Below are positions 10,954 to 20,322 of a stretch of 61,215 nucleotides of DNA, in pieces; the stretch's first letter is position 1, and the number at the start of each line of letters is the position of its first letter. The DNA lies in assembly GCF_009745975.1 (NCBI RefSeq), contig NZ_WHOL01000120.1, positions 1 through 61,215 of the forward strand. Reading direction: 5' to 3'. Source of the DNA: Actinokineospora pegani. Its GTDB lineage: Bacteria; Actinomycetota; Actinomycetes; Mycobacteriales; Pseudonocardiaceae. The notes under the pieces are model-generated. The model did not search any database. It was not told where the DNA came from and saw only the letters and a list, made by a program, of their open reading frames with translations. Both the position numbers and the translations under genes were made by a program.

Positions 10954-11919
10954 GTGGCGCGACCGATTTGGCACGGAGCGATCAATTTCGGCCTGGTGAC
11001 TGTCCCGGTCGACATGTTCGGCGCGACCGAGGACCACACCGTCAGCTTCCGCCAGTTCGAGCGGGGCACCTCCGACCGCATCCGCTACAAGCGGGTGAAC
11101 GAGCGCACCGGCGACGAGGTCGCCTACGGCGACATCGTCAAAGGCGCGGAGGTCGGCGACGGCGAGTACGTGATCATCGAGCCGGAGGAGCTCGACCAGA
11201 TCGCCCCCGGCCGCTCCAGGACCATCGACATCTCCAGCTTCGTCGCCCTCGAGGAGATCGACCCGATCCACTTCCAGAAGACCTACTGGCTGGCCCCGGC
11301 GAAGGAGGAGTACGGCAAGGCCTACGGCCTGCTGCTGCAGGCCATGCGCAAGACCGGCCGCGCGGGCATCGCCAACTTCGTCATGCGCGGCAAGGAGTAC
11401 CTCACCGCCGTCCGCGCGGGCGACGACGACCTGCTCCTGCTCACCACCCTCCTGTTCGCCGAGGACCTGCGCGACCCGGCCAAGGAGCTCAAGTCCCTGC
11501 CGGAGATCACCCCCGCCCGGGGCCGCGAACTGGACATGGCCGTCACCCTCATCGACTCCATGACCGACGACTGGACCCCCGAGGACTACGAGGACACCTA
11601 CGCCCGCCGGGTCGAGAAGCTCATCGAGGACAAGAAGGCGGGCCGCGAGGTGGTCGCCGAGGACGCCCCCGCCCACCCCACCAAGGTCGTCGACCTCTTC
11701 GAGGCCCTCAGCAAGAGCGTCGAATCCCGCAAACGCCGCCGCTCGGACACCCCCTCGAAGCGCGCCGCCGCGAAACCGTCGGTGGACCTCAGTAACCTCA
11801 CCAAGGCCGAACTAGACAAGATGGCCAGGGAACTCGACGTCAAGGGCCGCAGCAAGATGACCCGAGACCAACTCCAGGACGCGGTCGCCACAGCGTCCAC
11901 GAGCGCCCAGGCCTCCTGA
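10954..11919 (+). CDS. ku: Ku protein for non-homologous end joining
   Basis: 321 residues starting at GTG 10954 with GGAGGG just upstream (protein start VARPIWHGAINFGLVTVPV, the usual Ku N-terminus). The central Ku core beta-barrel forms a homodimeric ring that loads on DNA double-strand ends. The C-terminal segment (DLSNLTKAELDKMARELDVK) resembles a SAP/HeH DNA-binding motif, as in extended actinobacterial Ku proteins, and it is preceded by a basic linker rich in Arg/Lys. No ligD is found within this window, so the ligase partner must be encoded elsewhere. Confidence 0.95.
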   Translation: MARPIWHGAINFGLVTVPVDMFGATEDHTVSFRQFERGTSDRIRYKRVNERTGDEVAYGDIVKGAEVGDGEYVIIEPEELDQIAPGRSRTIDISSFVALEEIDPIHFQKTYWLAPAKEEYGKAYGLLLQAMRKTGRAGIANFVMRGKEYLTAVRAGDDDLLLLTTLLFAEDLRDPAKELKSLPEITPARGRELDMAVTLIDSMTDDWTPEDYEDTYARRVEKLIEDKKAGREVVAEDAPAHPTKVVDLFEALSKSVESRKRRRSDTPSKRAAAKPSVDLSNLTKAELDKMARELDVKGRSKMTRDQLQDAVATASTSAQAS

Positions 11920-11936
11920 CCACCCGGAGTACGAAG

Positions 11937-12125
11937 GTGCCAACCACCCCCGAACGCCGCTGCCCCGAGTGCGTGGCCGCTGTGGCCCACTGCCACGGCA
12001 CCCTCATCCAGGCCGCCGCCCCCGAGTGCACAGACACGACGTGCGCCGACCTGGACATCGCCCTTCACCCCTTGGTGATCAACCTGGCAGACCTCACTCC
12101 CGTACGGTCACGGTCGGTGGCCTGA
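11937..12125 (+). CDS. Small cysteine-rich protein (putative zinc-binding), actinobacterial
   Basis: 62 residues starting at GTG 11937, 17 bp after ku. It contains CPEC (residues 9-12), AHCHG and ECTDTTC: five cysteines and several histidines consistent with a zinc knuckle. Similar small proteins with CPEC...HCHGTL...C are, to my recollection, common in Pseudonocardiaceae, but no function is known. The short gap suggests it may be read with ku. It could be a real small protein of the zinc-ribbon kind. Confidence 0.65.
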   Translation: MPTTPERRCPECVAAVAHCHGTLIQAAAPECTDTTCADLDIALHPLVINLADLTPVRSRSVA

Positions 12126-12740
12126 ATTCCCGATAGGGGGAAAGCTGTCCACAGGCCCGCTGGAGGCCCTGGATTGTCAGACCTCGGGATTAGCCTTGAT
12201 ATCGGAACGGCGCGCGAGGCAGCAGGCGGTCGGCATGTGCCCTCTCCCACGCACCCGCCCACTGCGTCTTCTCCGGGGTCTCGCCGGTTGGCCCGACGTT
12301 GGTCTTGCGACAGCAGGGCCAGGCCGCGCGGGGTGTTGACGGAGCCGAGTGCGCGTCTCAGGCCGGGGCCCGCCGCGGCGTAGTTGAGCGTCGAGCAGCA
12401 CGAGCGTGGCCGCCACGGCGTTGGCGGGCGGCTGGCTCAGCTTCGCCCGCGTCGCTGGCGTTCGACCCTGGTCGCTGGGCGTCCGACCCGGGTCGCTGGG
12501 GCCGCGCCGGGTCGCTGGGGGCAGCGGGATCGCGGCGCCGGGGCGTTGCTTGGGCGGACCCGTGCCTTGTCTTGCCCTCACCTCCGACGGCGCGGTCGAC
12601 TTCGCGGGCGTCGCATTCGTAGCTCGCATCGGTGCTCTCGCCGTGGCGCGGGGCGATTCGCGATCGCGTGCGTGATCGCCGAATGGTGTGGTCGCGTGGC
12701 TATTCGGTGTGTTTTACAGGCTGAGACAGAAGCGGGTTGG
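12126..12740. other. Gene-poor 615 bp gap with degenerate 20 bp repeats
   Basis: No frame here has a credible ribosome site and protein-like composition. At 12451-12518 the octamer GTCGCTGG recurs four times (12451, 12471, 12492, 12511) with a period of 19-21 bp. The remainder is unstructured to my eye. It separates ku (plus) from sdaA (minus, stop facing this gap), so the region lies downstream of both. Confidence 0.55.
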
Positions 12741-14111
12741 TCAGCACTCGATGACGTTGAGGGCCAGGCCGCCTCGGGAGGTCTCCTTGTATTTGGTGTG
12801 CATGTCGGCGCCGGTTTGGCGCATGGTTTTGATGACCTTGTCCAGGTGGACGATGTGGGTGCCGTCGCCGCGGAGGGAGAGGCGGGAGGCGTTGATGGCC
12901 TTGGCGGAGGCCACGGCGTTGCGCTCGATGCAGGGGATTTGGACCAGGCCGCCGACGGGGTCGCAGGTGAGGCCCAGGTGGTGTTCCAAGCCGATCTCGG
13001 CGGCGTTCTCGACTTGGGCGGGGGTGCCGCCCAGGACCGCGGTGAGGGCGGCGGCGGCCATGGCGCAGGCGGAGCCGACCTCGCCCTGGCAGCCCACTTC
13101 GGCGCCGGAGATGGAGCCGGTTTCCTTGAGCACCACGCCGATGGCGGCGGCGGTGAGGAGGAAGTCGACCACGCCGTTGGAGGTGGCTGTGGGGATGAAG
13201 CGGGTGTAGTAGTGCAGGACGGCGGGGATGATGCCCGCGGCGCCGTTGGTGGGGGCGGTGACGACGCGGCCGCCGGAGGCGTTCTCCTCGTTGACGGCCA
13301 AGGCGTAGAGGGTGACCCAGTCCAGGACGTAGAGGGGGTCGTCGAGGCCGTCCTCGGCGAGGAGTTTGTCGTGCAGCGCCTTGGCGCGGCGGGGGACCTT
13401 GAGGCCGCCGGGCAGCACACCGTCGCGGACGATGCCCGCGGCGACGCAGGCGCGCATGACCTGCCAGATGTCGAGCAGCCCGGTGCGGACCTCGGCCTCG
13501 GTGCGCCAGACGAGTTCGTTGGCGAGCATGACCTGGGCGATGCTCAGGCCGGTGTCGGCGCAGTGCGCCAGGAGTTCGGCGGCGGTGCGGAACGGGTGCG
13601 GGACCGGGGTGGTGTCGGCGGAGATGACCGGGCCGTCGGCTGCGGTCTCGTCGAGGACGAAGCCGCCGCCGACGGAGTAGTAGGTCCGCTCGGCGACGGT
13701 CTGCCCGGTCGCGTCGAACGCGGTGAAGCGCATGCCGTTGGGGTGCAGCGGGAGTGCTTTGCGCCGGTGCAGGACCAGGTCGGTGTCGGCGAAGGCGATC
13801 TCGTGGGTGCCCAGCAGCCGGAGCCTGCCCGCCTGCTTGACGGCGGCGACGCGCTCGGGGACGGTGTCGGTGTCGACGTCCTCGGGGCGTTCGCCCGCCA
13901 AGCCGAGCAGGACGGCCCGGTCGCTGCCGTGGCCGTGGCCGGTGGCGCCCAGGGAACCGAACAACTGGGCTCTCACCCGCGCCACCCGGGGCAGGTCGCC
14001 AGCGGCACGGAGTCCGTCGGCGAACATCAGCGCGGCGCGCATCGGACCGACGGTGTGCGAACTCGACGGTCCGATGCCGACGCTGAACAGGTCGAAGGCG
14101 CTGATCGCCAT
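12741..14111 (-). CDS. sdaA: L-serine ammonia-lyase (iron-sulfur type)
   Basis: 456 residues, single-chain type-2 L-serine dehydratase. It deaminates L-serine to pyruvate and ammonia. The N-terminal segment carries [18 protein letters not shown]. Cysteines C341, C383, C394 and the C-terminal residue C456 have exactly the spacing (42, 11, 62) of the four cysteines reported for the Legionella enzyme, where the first three hold a 4Fe-4S cluster and the C-terminal tail cysteine reaches into the active site. The start is ATG 14111 with AGGAGG five bases upstream. The leader contains an 11 bp hairpin and then a long tandem-repeat array, and glyA lies upstream on the same strand. The enzyme would consume serine made by GlyA. 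Confidence 0.96.
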   Translation of the reverse strand: MAISAFDLFSVGIGPSSSHTVGPMRAALMFADGLRAAGDLPRVARVRAQLFGSLGATGHGHGSDRAVLLGLAGERPEDVDTDTVPERVAAVKQAGRLRLLGTHEIAFADTDLVLHRRKALPLHPNGMRFTAFDATGQTVAERTYYSVGGGFVLDETAADGPVISADTTPVPHPFRTAAELLAHCADTGLSIAQVMLANELVWRTEAEVRTGLLDIWQVMRACVAAGIVRDGVLPGGLKVPRRAKALHDKLLAEDGLDDPLYVLDWVTLYALAVNEENASGGRVVTAPTNGAAGIIPAVLHYYTRFIPTATSNGVVDFLLTAAAIGVVLKETGSISGAEVGCQGEVGSACAMAAAALTAVLGGTPAQVENAAEIGLEHHLGLTCDPVGGLVQIPCIERNAVASAKAINASRLSLRGDGTHIVHLDKVIKTMRQTGADMHTKYKETSRGGLALNVIEC

Positions 14112-14135
14112 GGCTGCCTCCTCGGCGGCTCACGA

Positions 14136-14162
14136 CGGGCGGACCGGGTCTCGGTCCGCCCG
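14136..14162 (-). promoter_or_regulatory. Hairpin in the sdaA leader
   Basis: Perfect 11 bp stem (14136-14146 with 14152-14162) and a 5-base loop, about 25 bp upstream of the sdaA ATG and just before its Shine-Dalgarno in the mRNA direction. It could be an attenuator or a processing/stability element. It also separates the gene from the tandem array. Confidence 0.55.
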
Positions 14163-14171
14163 CACTCGTCC

Positions 14172-15200
14172 GGCTCGGGTGGAGCCGGACTGGTCTCCAG
14201 GATCGTCCTGCGGCGCGAGTGGCGCTCACGGGACGGTGTGCGGGGTTGCCGTGCGGCCGGCCAAGTCCGGAAGCCGCACGATGCGGGTCAGGGCGCTCGG
14301 GTCGCGCCGGTGTCCAGGATCGCCCCGCGATGCGGTGGCGTTCGCGGGGCGGTGTGCGGGTCTCTGCGCGGCCGGTCCAGATTGGAGGCCGCACCGTGCG
14401 GGTCAAGGCGCTCGGGTGGCGCCGGTGTCCGGGATCGTCCCGCGGTACGGGTGGTGCTCGCGGGACGGTGTGCGAGGTCTGCGTGCGGCCGAGCCAGGTC
14501 TGGAAGCCGCTCGATGCGGGTCGGGGCGCTCGGGGCCGCTCTGTGGCACGAGTAGCGCTCACGGGACTGTGTGCGGGGTCGGCGTGCGGCCGAGCCAGGG
14601 TCGGAGGCCGCACGATGCGGGTCAGGGCGCTCGCGCAGCGCCGGGGGCAGGGATCGTCCTGCGGCGCGGGTCGCGCTCACGGGACGGCGTGCGAGGTTCA
14701 TGCGACCGGTCCAGGTTCGAGCGGCTCGGGGCGCTCGGGTGGCGCCGGTGTCCAGGATCGTCCTGCGGTACGGGTGGTGTTCGCGGGGCGGTGTGCGGGG
14801 TCTGAGCGGCCGGGCTGGGTTGGGGGCCGCTTGGTGCGGGTCGGAGTGCTCGCGCAGCGCCGGTATTCAAGATTGCCCCGCAGCGCGAGTCGCGCTCACG
14901 GGACGACGTGCGAGGTTCGTACGACCAGTCCAGGTCCGGAAGCCGCACAATTCGGGTCAAGGCACTCGCACAGCGCCGGTATTCAAGATTGCCCCGCAGC
15001 GCGAGTCGCGCTCACGGGACGACGTGCGAGGTTCGTACGACCAGTCCAGGTCCGGAAGCCGCACAATTCGGGTCAAGGCACTCGCGCAGCGCCGGTGTTC
15101 AGGATCGTCCTGCGGCGCGAGTGGCGTTCGCGGGGCGGTGTGCGGGTCTGCTTGACCGGTCTGGATTGGGGGCCGCTTGGTGTTCGGGTGGTGTTGGAGC
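14172..15200. repeat. Nine-copy tandem repeat, ~116 bp period
   Basis: Nine units can be aligned by the core GCGCTCACGGGACGGTGTGC or close variants, beginning at 14222, 14338, 14454, 14555, 14673, 14778, 14892, 15008 and 15124. The spacings are 116, 116, 101, 118, 105, 114, 116 and 116. Most units also carry CCAGGATCGTCCTGCGG at the left and GCCGCACGATGCGGGTCA with GCTCGGGTGGCGCCGGTG at the right. Units 7 and 8 are almost identical; others have drifted. The modal period is not a multiple of three, so no frame is maintained across units and it is unlikely to encode protein. It fills the space between glyA and sdaA. Confidence 0.9.
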
Positions 15201-15288
15201 ACCGTCGCGCGGTTTGGTGGGGGGGCGCGCACGGTGTGGGGTCGAGGGGTGGCGGGGCGGGCGCGGTGGGGTCGCCCGCCCCGGTCGG

Positions 15289-16551
15289 TCAGCCCAGGGT
15301 GGGGTAGAGCGGGCGGCGCTTGGCCAGTAGGTCGACGCGGGCCTTGAGGGGGGCGGGGTCGGTGGCCGGGTTGAGGGCCTGGGCGATGATCTCGGCGACC
15401 TCGGTGAAGTCGTCGGTGTCGAAGCCTCGGGTGGCCAGGGCGGGGGTGCCGATGCGGAGGCCGGAGGTGACCATCGGGGGGCGGGGGTCGAACGGCACGG
15501 CGTTGCGGTTGACGGTGATGCCGATGGAGTGCAGGCGGTCCTCGGCCTGCTGGCCGTCGAGGGTGGAGTCGACCAGGTCGACCAAGACCAGGTGGACGTC
15601 GGTGCCGCCGGAGGCGACCTTGACGCCGACGGCGGCGCAGTCGGGCTGTGCGAGTCGGTCGGCGAGGATGCGGGCGCCGTCGAGGACGCGGCGCTGGCGT
15701 TCGGCGAACTCCTCGGTGGCGGCGATCTTGAACGCGACGGCCTTGGCGGCGATGACGTGCTCGAGGGGGCCGCCCTGCTGGCCGGGGAAGACCGCGGAGT
15801 TGACCTTCTTGGCCAGCTCCTGCTTGCAGAGCACGACGCCGCCGCGGGGGCCGCCGAGTGTCTTGTGCGTGGTGGTGGTGACCAGGTCGGCGTGCGGGAC
15901 CGGGTTGGGGTGCAGGCCCGCGGCGACCAGGCCCGCGAAGTGCGCCATGTCGACCATGAGCTTGGCGCCCACGGCGTCGGCGATGCGGCGGAACTCGGCG
16001 AAGTCGAGCTGGCGGGGGTAGGCCGACCAGCCCGCGATGATCAGGGCGGGCTTGTGCTCGTGGGCGAGGCGCTCGACCTCGGCCATGTCGACCAGGCCGG
16101 TCTCGCGGTCGACGTGGTAGGCGGCGACCTTGTACAGCTTGCCGGAGAAGTTGATCTTCATGCCGTGCGTGAGGTGTCCGCCGTGGGCCAGGTCGAGGCC
16201 GAGGATGGTGTCCCCCGGCTTGATCACGGCGACCATGGCGGCGGCGTTGGCGCTGGCGCCCGAGTGCGGCTGGACGTTGGCGTGCTCGGCGCCGAAGAGC
16301 TCCTTGACCCGGTCGATGGCGAGCTGCTCGATGACGTCGACGTGCTCGCAGCCGCCGTAGTAGCGCTTGCCCGGGTAGCCCTCGGCATACTTGTTGGTCA
16401 GCACCGAGCCCTGGGCCTCGAGCACGCCCAGCGGGGCGAAGTTCTCCGAGGCGATCATCTCGAGGGTGTCCTGCTGGCGGCCGAGCTCGGCGGCGACCGC
16501 CGCGGCGACCTCGGGGTCGACCTGGGCCAGTGTCTGGTCGAACGTGCTCAC
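15289..16551 (-). CDS. glyA: Serine hydroxymethyltransferase
   Basis: 420 residues. It is a PLP enzyme interconverting serine and glycine with tetrahydrofolate. The PLP lysine K230 is in [14 protein letters not shown]; the conserved [18 protein letters not shown] and [13 protein letters not shown] segments are present. The GTG start at 16551 overlaps the gcvH stop (GTGA), so the gene is translationally coupled to gcvH. It forms the third gene of a gcvT-gcvH-glyA operon behind a glycine riboswitch. Actinobacteria commonly have a second, unlinked glyA, so this copy may be the one dedicated to glycine catabolism (inference). Confidence 0.96.
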   Translation of the reverse strand: MSTFDQTLAQVDPEVAAAVAAELGRQQDTLEMIASENFAPLGVLEAQGSVLTNKYAEGYPGKRYYGGCEHVDVIEQLAIDRVKELFGAEHANVQPHSGASANAAAMVAVIKPGDTILGLDLAHGGHLTHGMKINFSGKLYKVAAYHVDRETGLVDMAEVERLAHEHKPALIIAGWSAYPRQLDFAEFRRIADAVGAKLMVDMAHFAGLVAAGLHPNPVPHADLVTTTTHKTLGGPRGGVVLCKQELAKKVNSAVFPGQQGGPLEHVIAAKAVAFKIAATEEFAERQRRVLDGARILADRLAQPDCAAVGVKVASGGTDVHLVLVDLVDSTLDGQQAEDRLHSIGITVNRNAVPFDPRPPMVTSGLRIGTPALATRGFDTDDFTEVAEIIAQALNPATDPAPLKARVDLLAKRRPLYPTLG

Positions 16552-16934
16552 GCGTCCCCCTCGGTGGTCAGCTTGGTGTAGTCGGTGGCGGAGAGCAGCT
16601 CGGGGGCGTCGCCCGCGAGGCGGATCCGCACCAGCCAGCCGTCGCCGTACGGGTCGTTGTTGACGTGCTCGGGGGCGTCGACGACGGCCTCGTTGACCTC
16701 GACGACCTCGCCCGCGACCGGCGCGAACAGCTCGCTGACGGACTTGGTCGACTCGATCTCGCCGAACGACTCGCCCTCGGTGGCGGTGGCGCCGACCTCG
16801 GGCAGTTGGACGTAGACCACGTCGCCGAGCTGCTCGGCGGCGTAGGCGGTGACCCCCACGGTGGCAACCCCGTCGGTGAGGTCGACCCATTCGTGTTCCT
16901 GGGTGTAGGCCAGGTTCTCCGGGATGCTGCTCAT
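16548..16934 (-). CDS. gcvH: Glycine cleavage system H protein
   Basis: 128 residues, the usual GcvH length. The lipoyl attachment lysine is K64 in [12 protein letters not shown]. It shuttles the aminomethyl group between the P, T and L proteins. It lies between gcvT (20 bp downstream of that gene's stop) and glyA (4 bp overlap). No gcvP is present in the window, so the decarboxylase must be encoded elsewhere. Confidence 0.97.
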   Translation of the reverse strand: MSSIPENLAYTQEHEWVDLTDGVATVGVTAYAAEQLGDVVYVQLPEVGATATEGESFGEIESTKSVSELFAPVAGEVVEVNEAVVDAPEHVNNDPYGDGWLVRIRLAGDAPELLSATDYTKLTTEGDA

Positions 16935-16954
16935 GTTGTTCGTTGATCTCCTGC

Positions 16955-18052
16955 TCAGGCGGGACGCTGGTAGAAGGGCAGTGCGACGACCTCGACCGGG
17001 ACGGCCGTGCCGCGGATGTCCACCGACAGGGCGGTGCCGGGCGCGCTGACCGCCGTGGGGACGTAGGCCAGCGCGATCGGGTGGCCCAAGGTCGGCGACA
17101 GCGAGCCGCTGGTGACCGTACCGACCTCGGTCCCGTCCGCGGCGAGGACCGGGTAGCCGTGTCGCGGCGACCTGCGGCCCTCGGCGACCAGGCCGACCAG
17201 CACCTTCTCTGGCACGTCGGCGTCGCGGCGGCGTTCCAGGGCGGCCCGGCCGACGAAGTCGCCCTTGTCGAACTTCACAACGCGGCCCAGGGCCGCGTCG
17301 AACGGGGTGCGGGTGGCGTCCAGCTCGTTGCCGTAGAGCGGCATGCCCGCTTCCAGGCGCAGGGTGTCGCGGCAGGCCAGGCCGCAGGGGACGAGCCCGT
17401 GCGCGGCGCCCGCGTCGGTGAGCGCCCGCCAGACCTCGGGGGCGCGCTCCCCCGCGACGTAGAGCTCGAAGCCGTCCTCGCCGGTGTAGCCGGTGCGGGC
17501 GAGCAGGACGTCGACGCCCGCGGCGACGGCGGGGGCGCTGGCGTAGTACTTGAGCGCGCCGAGGTCGGCGTCGGTGACCTGGGCCAGGATGGCTGCCGAG
17601 CGCGGCCCCTGGACGGCGATGAGCGCGGTGGCCGCGGAGCGGTCGGCGACCTCGACGTCGAACCCGGCCGCCCGTTCGGCGAGGGCGTCGGCGACGGCCG
17701 CGGCGTTGGCGGCGTTGGCGACGACCATGTACTCGTCGTCGGCGAGCCGGTAGACGACGAGGTCGTCGAGGACGCCGCCGTCGCCGCCGCAGACCATGGT
17801 GTAGCGGGCGCGGCCGGGCTTGACCGCGGAGAGCTTGCCGACCAGGGCGTAGTCCAGGGTGGCGGCGGCGTCGGGGCCGGTCAGCACGATCTCACCCATG
17901 TGGCTCAGGTCGAACAGGCCCGCGGCCGTGCGCACTGCCTCGTGCTCGGCGAGCTGGCTGCCGTAGCGCAGGGGCATGGTCCAACCCGCGAAGTCGGTGA
18001 ACGAGGCGCCGAGGGCCTCGTGGACCGCGTGCAGGGGGGATGGTGTGCTCAT
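16955..18052 (-). CDS. gcvT: Glycine cleavage system aminomethyltransferase (T protein)
   Basis: 365 residues. It transfers the methylene group from aminomethyl-lipoyl GcvH to tetrahydrofolate, releasing ammonia. Typical segments include [12 protein letters not shown] and [11 protein letters not shown] near the N-terminus and [12 protein letters not shown] in the folate-binding part. I placed the start at the ATG giving [20 protein letters not shown]. The frame remains open far upstream, but that part overlaps the riboswitch. First gene of the gcvT-gcvH-glyA operon, regulated by the tandem glycine aptamers in its leader. Confidence 0.96.
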   Translation of the reverse strand: MSTPSPLHAVHEALGASFTDFAGWTMPLRYGSQLAEHEAVRTAAGLFDLSHMGEIVLTGPDAAATLDYALVGKLSAVKPGRARYTMVCGGDGGVLDDLVVYRLADDEYMVVANAANAAAVADALAERAAGFDVEVADRSAATALIAVQGPRSAAILAQVTDADLGALKYYASAPAVAAGVDVLLARTGYTGEDGFELYVAGERAPEVWRALTDAGAAHGLVPCGLACRDTLRLEAGMPLYGNELDATRTPFDAALGRVVKFDKGDFVGRAALERRRDADVPEKVLVGLVAEGRRSPRHGYPVLAADGTEVGTVTSGSLSPTLGHPIALAYVPTAVSAPGTALSVDIRGTAVPVEVVALPFYQRPA

Positions 18053-18242
18053 CGGTGTCCGTTCTCGTTCGTCCTGGTCTGACCGGCTGCGCCCAGGGTG
18101 GCACGGGGCGCCGCCGTTGGGCAGGGGGGTGGGCGCGCCTGTGGACAACTCGGGTGGCGGGTCCGGTTCGGACGACGCGGCGGGCGGCCGCGGGGGTTTC
18201 GGGGACAACTCGGGAGTTCCTCCGGCTCGGCGGTGTGGGAAC

Positions 18243-18427
18243 TCCCCCTCTGTCATGGGACCTGAGAGCTTCACCGCCGCTGAGGGCGGTTTGCACCGTG
18301 GGTGAGGCGCGCGGGGGCGCCTGCTTTCCAGAGTGGCCTGACCGGGGCGGTAGGTCTACCTGAGAGATTGGCGGGGAGCTTGCTCCTTCGGTGCCCCAGC
18401 GCTGTCCTGGGGGCTCTCCCGTCCCGG
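18243..18427 (-). promoter_or_regulatory. Tandem glycine riboswitch
   Basis: Read on the minus strand, two consecutive glycine-aptamer signatures are visible. The first contains CGGGAGAG, CACCGAAGGAGCAA, then AATCTCTCAGGTA. The second contains the analogous CACGGTGCAAACCG, then CTCTCAGGTCCCATGACAGA. They are joined by the usual short linker. This architecture is the gcvT-type glycine riboswitch, which turns on glycine cleavage when glycine is abundant. It lies about 190 nt upstream of the gcvT start, leaving room for an expression platform. A TGTGGACAA nonamer sits in that spacer at 18140-18148. Confidence 0.92.
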
Positions 18428-18481
18428 TTCGTGATGGCCCGATGTTCACTTGTGCGTCCAACGTAACCGGCCGGTCCCCGA

Positions 18482-19216
18482 TCAGTCCAGCGCGAAGCCG
18501 TAGGGCAGTTCCAGCCGGTGGGCGGCGAGCAGGTCGGTGTCGGCGAGCAGGTCGCGCGTGGGGCGGTCGGCGACGACGACGCCCTCGTCGACGAGCACCC
18601 CGCGCGGGCAGAGCTGCAACGCGTAGGGCAGGTCGTGGGTGACCATGAGCGTGGTGCGGCCGAGGCCGAGCAGGACCTCGGCGAGTTCGCGGCGGGCGAC
18701 CGGCTCGAGGTTGGCCGATGGTTCGTCGAGCACCAGGACGTCCGGGTCGCAGGCCAGGACGGTGGCCAGCGCCACCCGTCGCCGCTGCCCGCCGGAGAGG
18801 TGGGCCGGGGACCGGTCGGCGTGCCCGGCCATGCCGACGGCGTCCAGCGCCCAGTCGACGCGGGCGGCGAGCTCGTCGCCGCGCAGGCCGAAGTTGGCCG
18901 GGCCGAAGGCGACGTCCTCGCCGACGGTGGGCATGAACAGCTGGTCGTCGGGGTCCTGGAAGACGAGGCCGACCCGGCGGCGCACCTCGCGCAGCGTGGT
19001 CTTGCCGACCTCGATGCCGTTGACCACGACCCGGCCCGCGCCCGCGGTGTGCACGCCGTTGAGGTGCAGGGCGAGGGTGGTCTTGCCCGCGCCGTTGGGT
19101 CCCAGGACCGCGACCCGCTCCCCCGGTTCGACGCGCAGGTCGATGCCGAAGAGGGCTTGGTGGCCGTCGGGGTAGGCGTAGGCGAGGCCTTCGACGAGCA
19201 GCGCGGGCGGTGTCAC
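18482..19216 (-). CDS. cbiO: Cobalt ECF transporter ATPase CbiO
   Basis: 244 residues. It is an ABC ATPase that powers cobalt import with CbiM, CbiN and CbiQ. Walker A is GPNGAGKTT (39-47), the signature is LSGGQRRR, and Walker B is VLVLDEPSA, followed by the switch histidine in VTHDLPYA. The start was placed at GTG 19216, whose GTGA overlaps the cbiQ stop. An in-frame GTG two codons upstream at 19222 is the alternative. It is the last gene of the cbiMNQO operon. Confidence 0.94.
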   Translation of the reverse strand: MTPPALLVEGLAYAYPDGHQALFGIDLRVEPGERVAVLGPNGAGKTTLALHLNGVHTAGAGRVVVNGIEVGKTTLREVRRRVGLVFQDPDDQLFMPTVGEDVAFGPANFGLRGDELAARVDWALDAVGMAGHADRSPAHLSGGQRRRVALATVLACDPDVLVLDEPSANLEPVARRELAEVLLGLGRTTLMVTHDLPYALQLCPRGVLVDEGVVVADRPTRDLLADTDLLAAHRLELPYGFALD

Positions 19217-19968
19217 GGCCACAGTGTGGTCCCCGCGACCGCGAGTCCGGCGAGGAGGGCGGGGGCGAGTCCGGCGACCCACGCGCGGGTCGGGGCGGGG
19301 GTCCCGGTCTCGGGCATCCGGCCGGTCCACCCGCGCGAGACCATCGCCAGGTGCACGCGTTCGCCGCGTTCGTAGGAGCGGATGAACAGGGTGCCCACGG
19401 AACGGGCGGTGGCGCCTGCCTGCCAGAGGAAGCGGGGGTTGTGGCCGCGGCAGACGCGGGCCAGCCGCATGCGCTGGGCCTCGGCGGCGATGACCTCCAG
19501 GTAGCGCAGCATGAGCGTGGCGATGGTGATGACCATGGACGGCACGCGCAGCCGTTGCAGTCCCACGAGCAGGTCTCGCGGGGAGGTGGTCGCGGCGAGG
19601 GTCAGCGAGGTGAGCACGCCCAGGGTGCCTTTGGCGAGGATGTTCCACCCCACCAGCAGCCCTGTCTGGGACAGGCTGACGCCCAGCACGTCCACCGCCG
19701 GGCCGCCCGAGAGGAACGGCAGCAGCAGCGCGAGCACGACGAAGGGGGCTTCGATGAGGGCGCGCGCGGCCAGCCACCCCGGTGGGACGCGCGCGATCAC
19801 CCACACTCCCGCGAGGAGGGCCAGGTGGACGCCGAACGCCCAGAACGCGGTCCGCGGGGTGGTGACGACGCACAGCACGAACGCCAGCGCGGCGACGACC
19901 TTGACCTGCGGGGCGAGCCGGTGCACGGGGGTGTCGCCGGGCCGGTGCAGCAGGTGCGCGTGCCCCAC
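19213..19968 (-). CDS. cbiQ: Cobalt ECF transporter transmembrane protein CbiQ
   Basis: 251 residues with about five to six hydrophobic helices and the coupling motifs typical of CbiQ/EcfT (ARVCRGHNP and, near the C-terminus, MVSRGWTGRMPE, a variant of the A-R-G coupling helix). It links the ATPase CbiO to the substrate-binding CbiM. GTG start; the gap to cbiN is 3 bp and it overlaps cbiO by 4 bp. Confidence 0.92.
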   Translation of the reverse strand: MGHAHLLHRPGDTPVHRLAPQVKVVAALAFVLCVVTTPRTAFWAFGVHLALLAGVWVIARVPPGWLAARALIEAPFVVLALLLPFLSGGPAVDVLGVSLSQTGLLVGWNILAKGTLGVLTSLTLAATTSPRDLLVGLQRLRVPSMVITIATLMLRYLEVIAAEAQRMRLARVCRGHNPRFLWQAGATARSVGTLFIRSYERGERVHLAMVSRGWTGRMPETGTPAPTRAWVAGLAPALLAGLAVAGTTLWP

Positions 19969-19971
19969 GGC

Positions 19972-20322
19972 CTAGTTCTTGCTGGGGCGCTTGCGGAGCA
20001 CCCAGAACAGGCCGAACGCCACGGCCAGGGTCGCGATGACGCCGACGACCCCCGCGAGACCGGACAGCCCCTCGTCACCGCCGACGGTGTAGTCGGCGAA
20101 GGGGCCTTCGGACAGGGGGTGGTCCTGGGCGTTCTGGGCGATGCACGAGCCCTGCAACTCCTCGCCCGCCTCGGTCTCGGCAACGGTGCAGCCTTGCAGC
20201 GTGGCGTGGTCGAGGCCGTCGGGGTTGGAGTCGGCGAAGTAGGACACGCCGCCCGCGAGGACGAGGGCGACGAGCAGGAACGCCGCGAGGAAGCCCAGGT
20301 TGCGCTTGGTGGTCGTGGTCAT
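19972..20322 (-). CDS. cbiN: Cobalt transport protein CbiN
   Basis: 116 residues. Two transmembrane helices (about 8-28 and 87-108) flank an extracytoplasmic loop with FADSNPDGLDHA, the PDGLE-type signature of CbiN/NikN accessory proteins. Its ATG overlaps the cbiM stop (ATGA at 20319-20322). The loop contains a cysteine pair (C45 and C60) not typical of all CbiN proteins. Confidence 0.88.
   Translation of the reverse strand: MTTTTKRNLGFLAAFLLVALVLAGGVSYFADSNPDGLDHATLQGCTVAETEAGEELQGSCIAQNAQDHPLSEGPFADYTVGGDEGLSGLAGVVGVIATLAVAFGLFWVLRKRPSKN

Noticed and set aside
12177-12629. Possible 150-residue protein in the ku-sdaA gap (minus strand)
   Set aside because: Arg/Pro-rich, no ribosome site and no recognisable domain. 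It covers the 20 bp repeat.
12384-14555. Long open frames on the plus strand across sdaA and the tandem array
   Set aside because: sdaA on the minus strand has all catalytic cysteines, and the repeat period breaks any reading frame. They are shadows.
14172-15200. CRISPR array or repeat-protein gene
   Set aside because: Units are ~116 bp, directly adjacent and without unique spacers of constant size, so it is not CRISPR. The period is not a multiple of three, so it is not a repeat protein.
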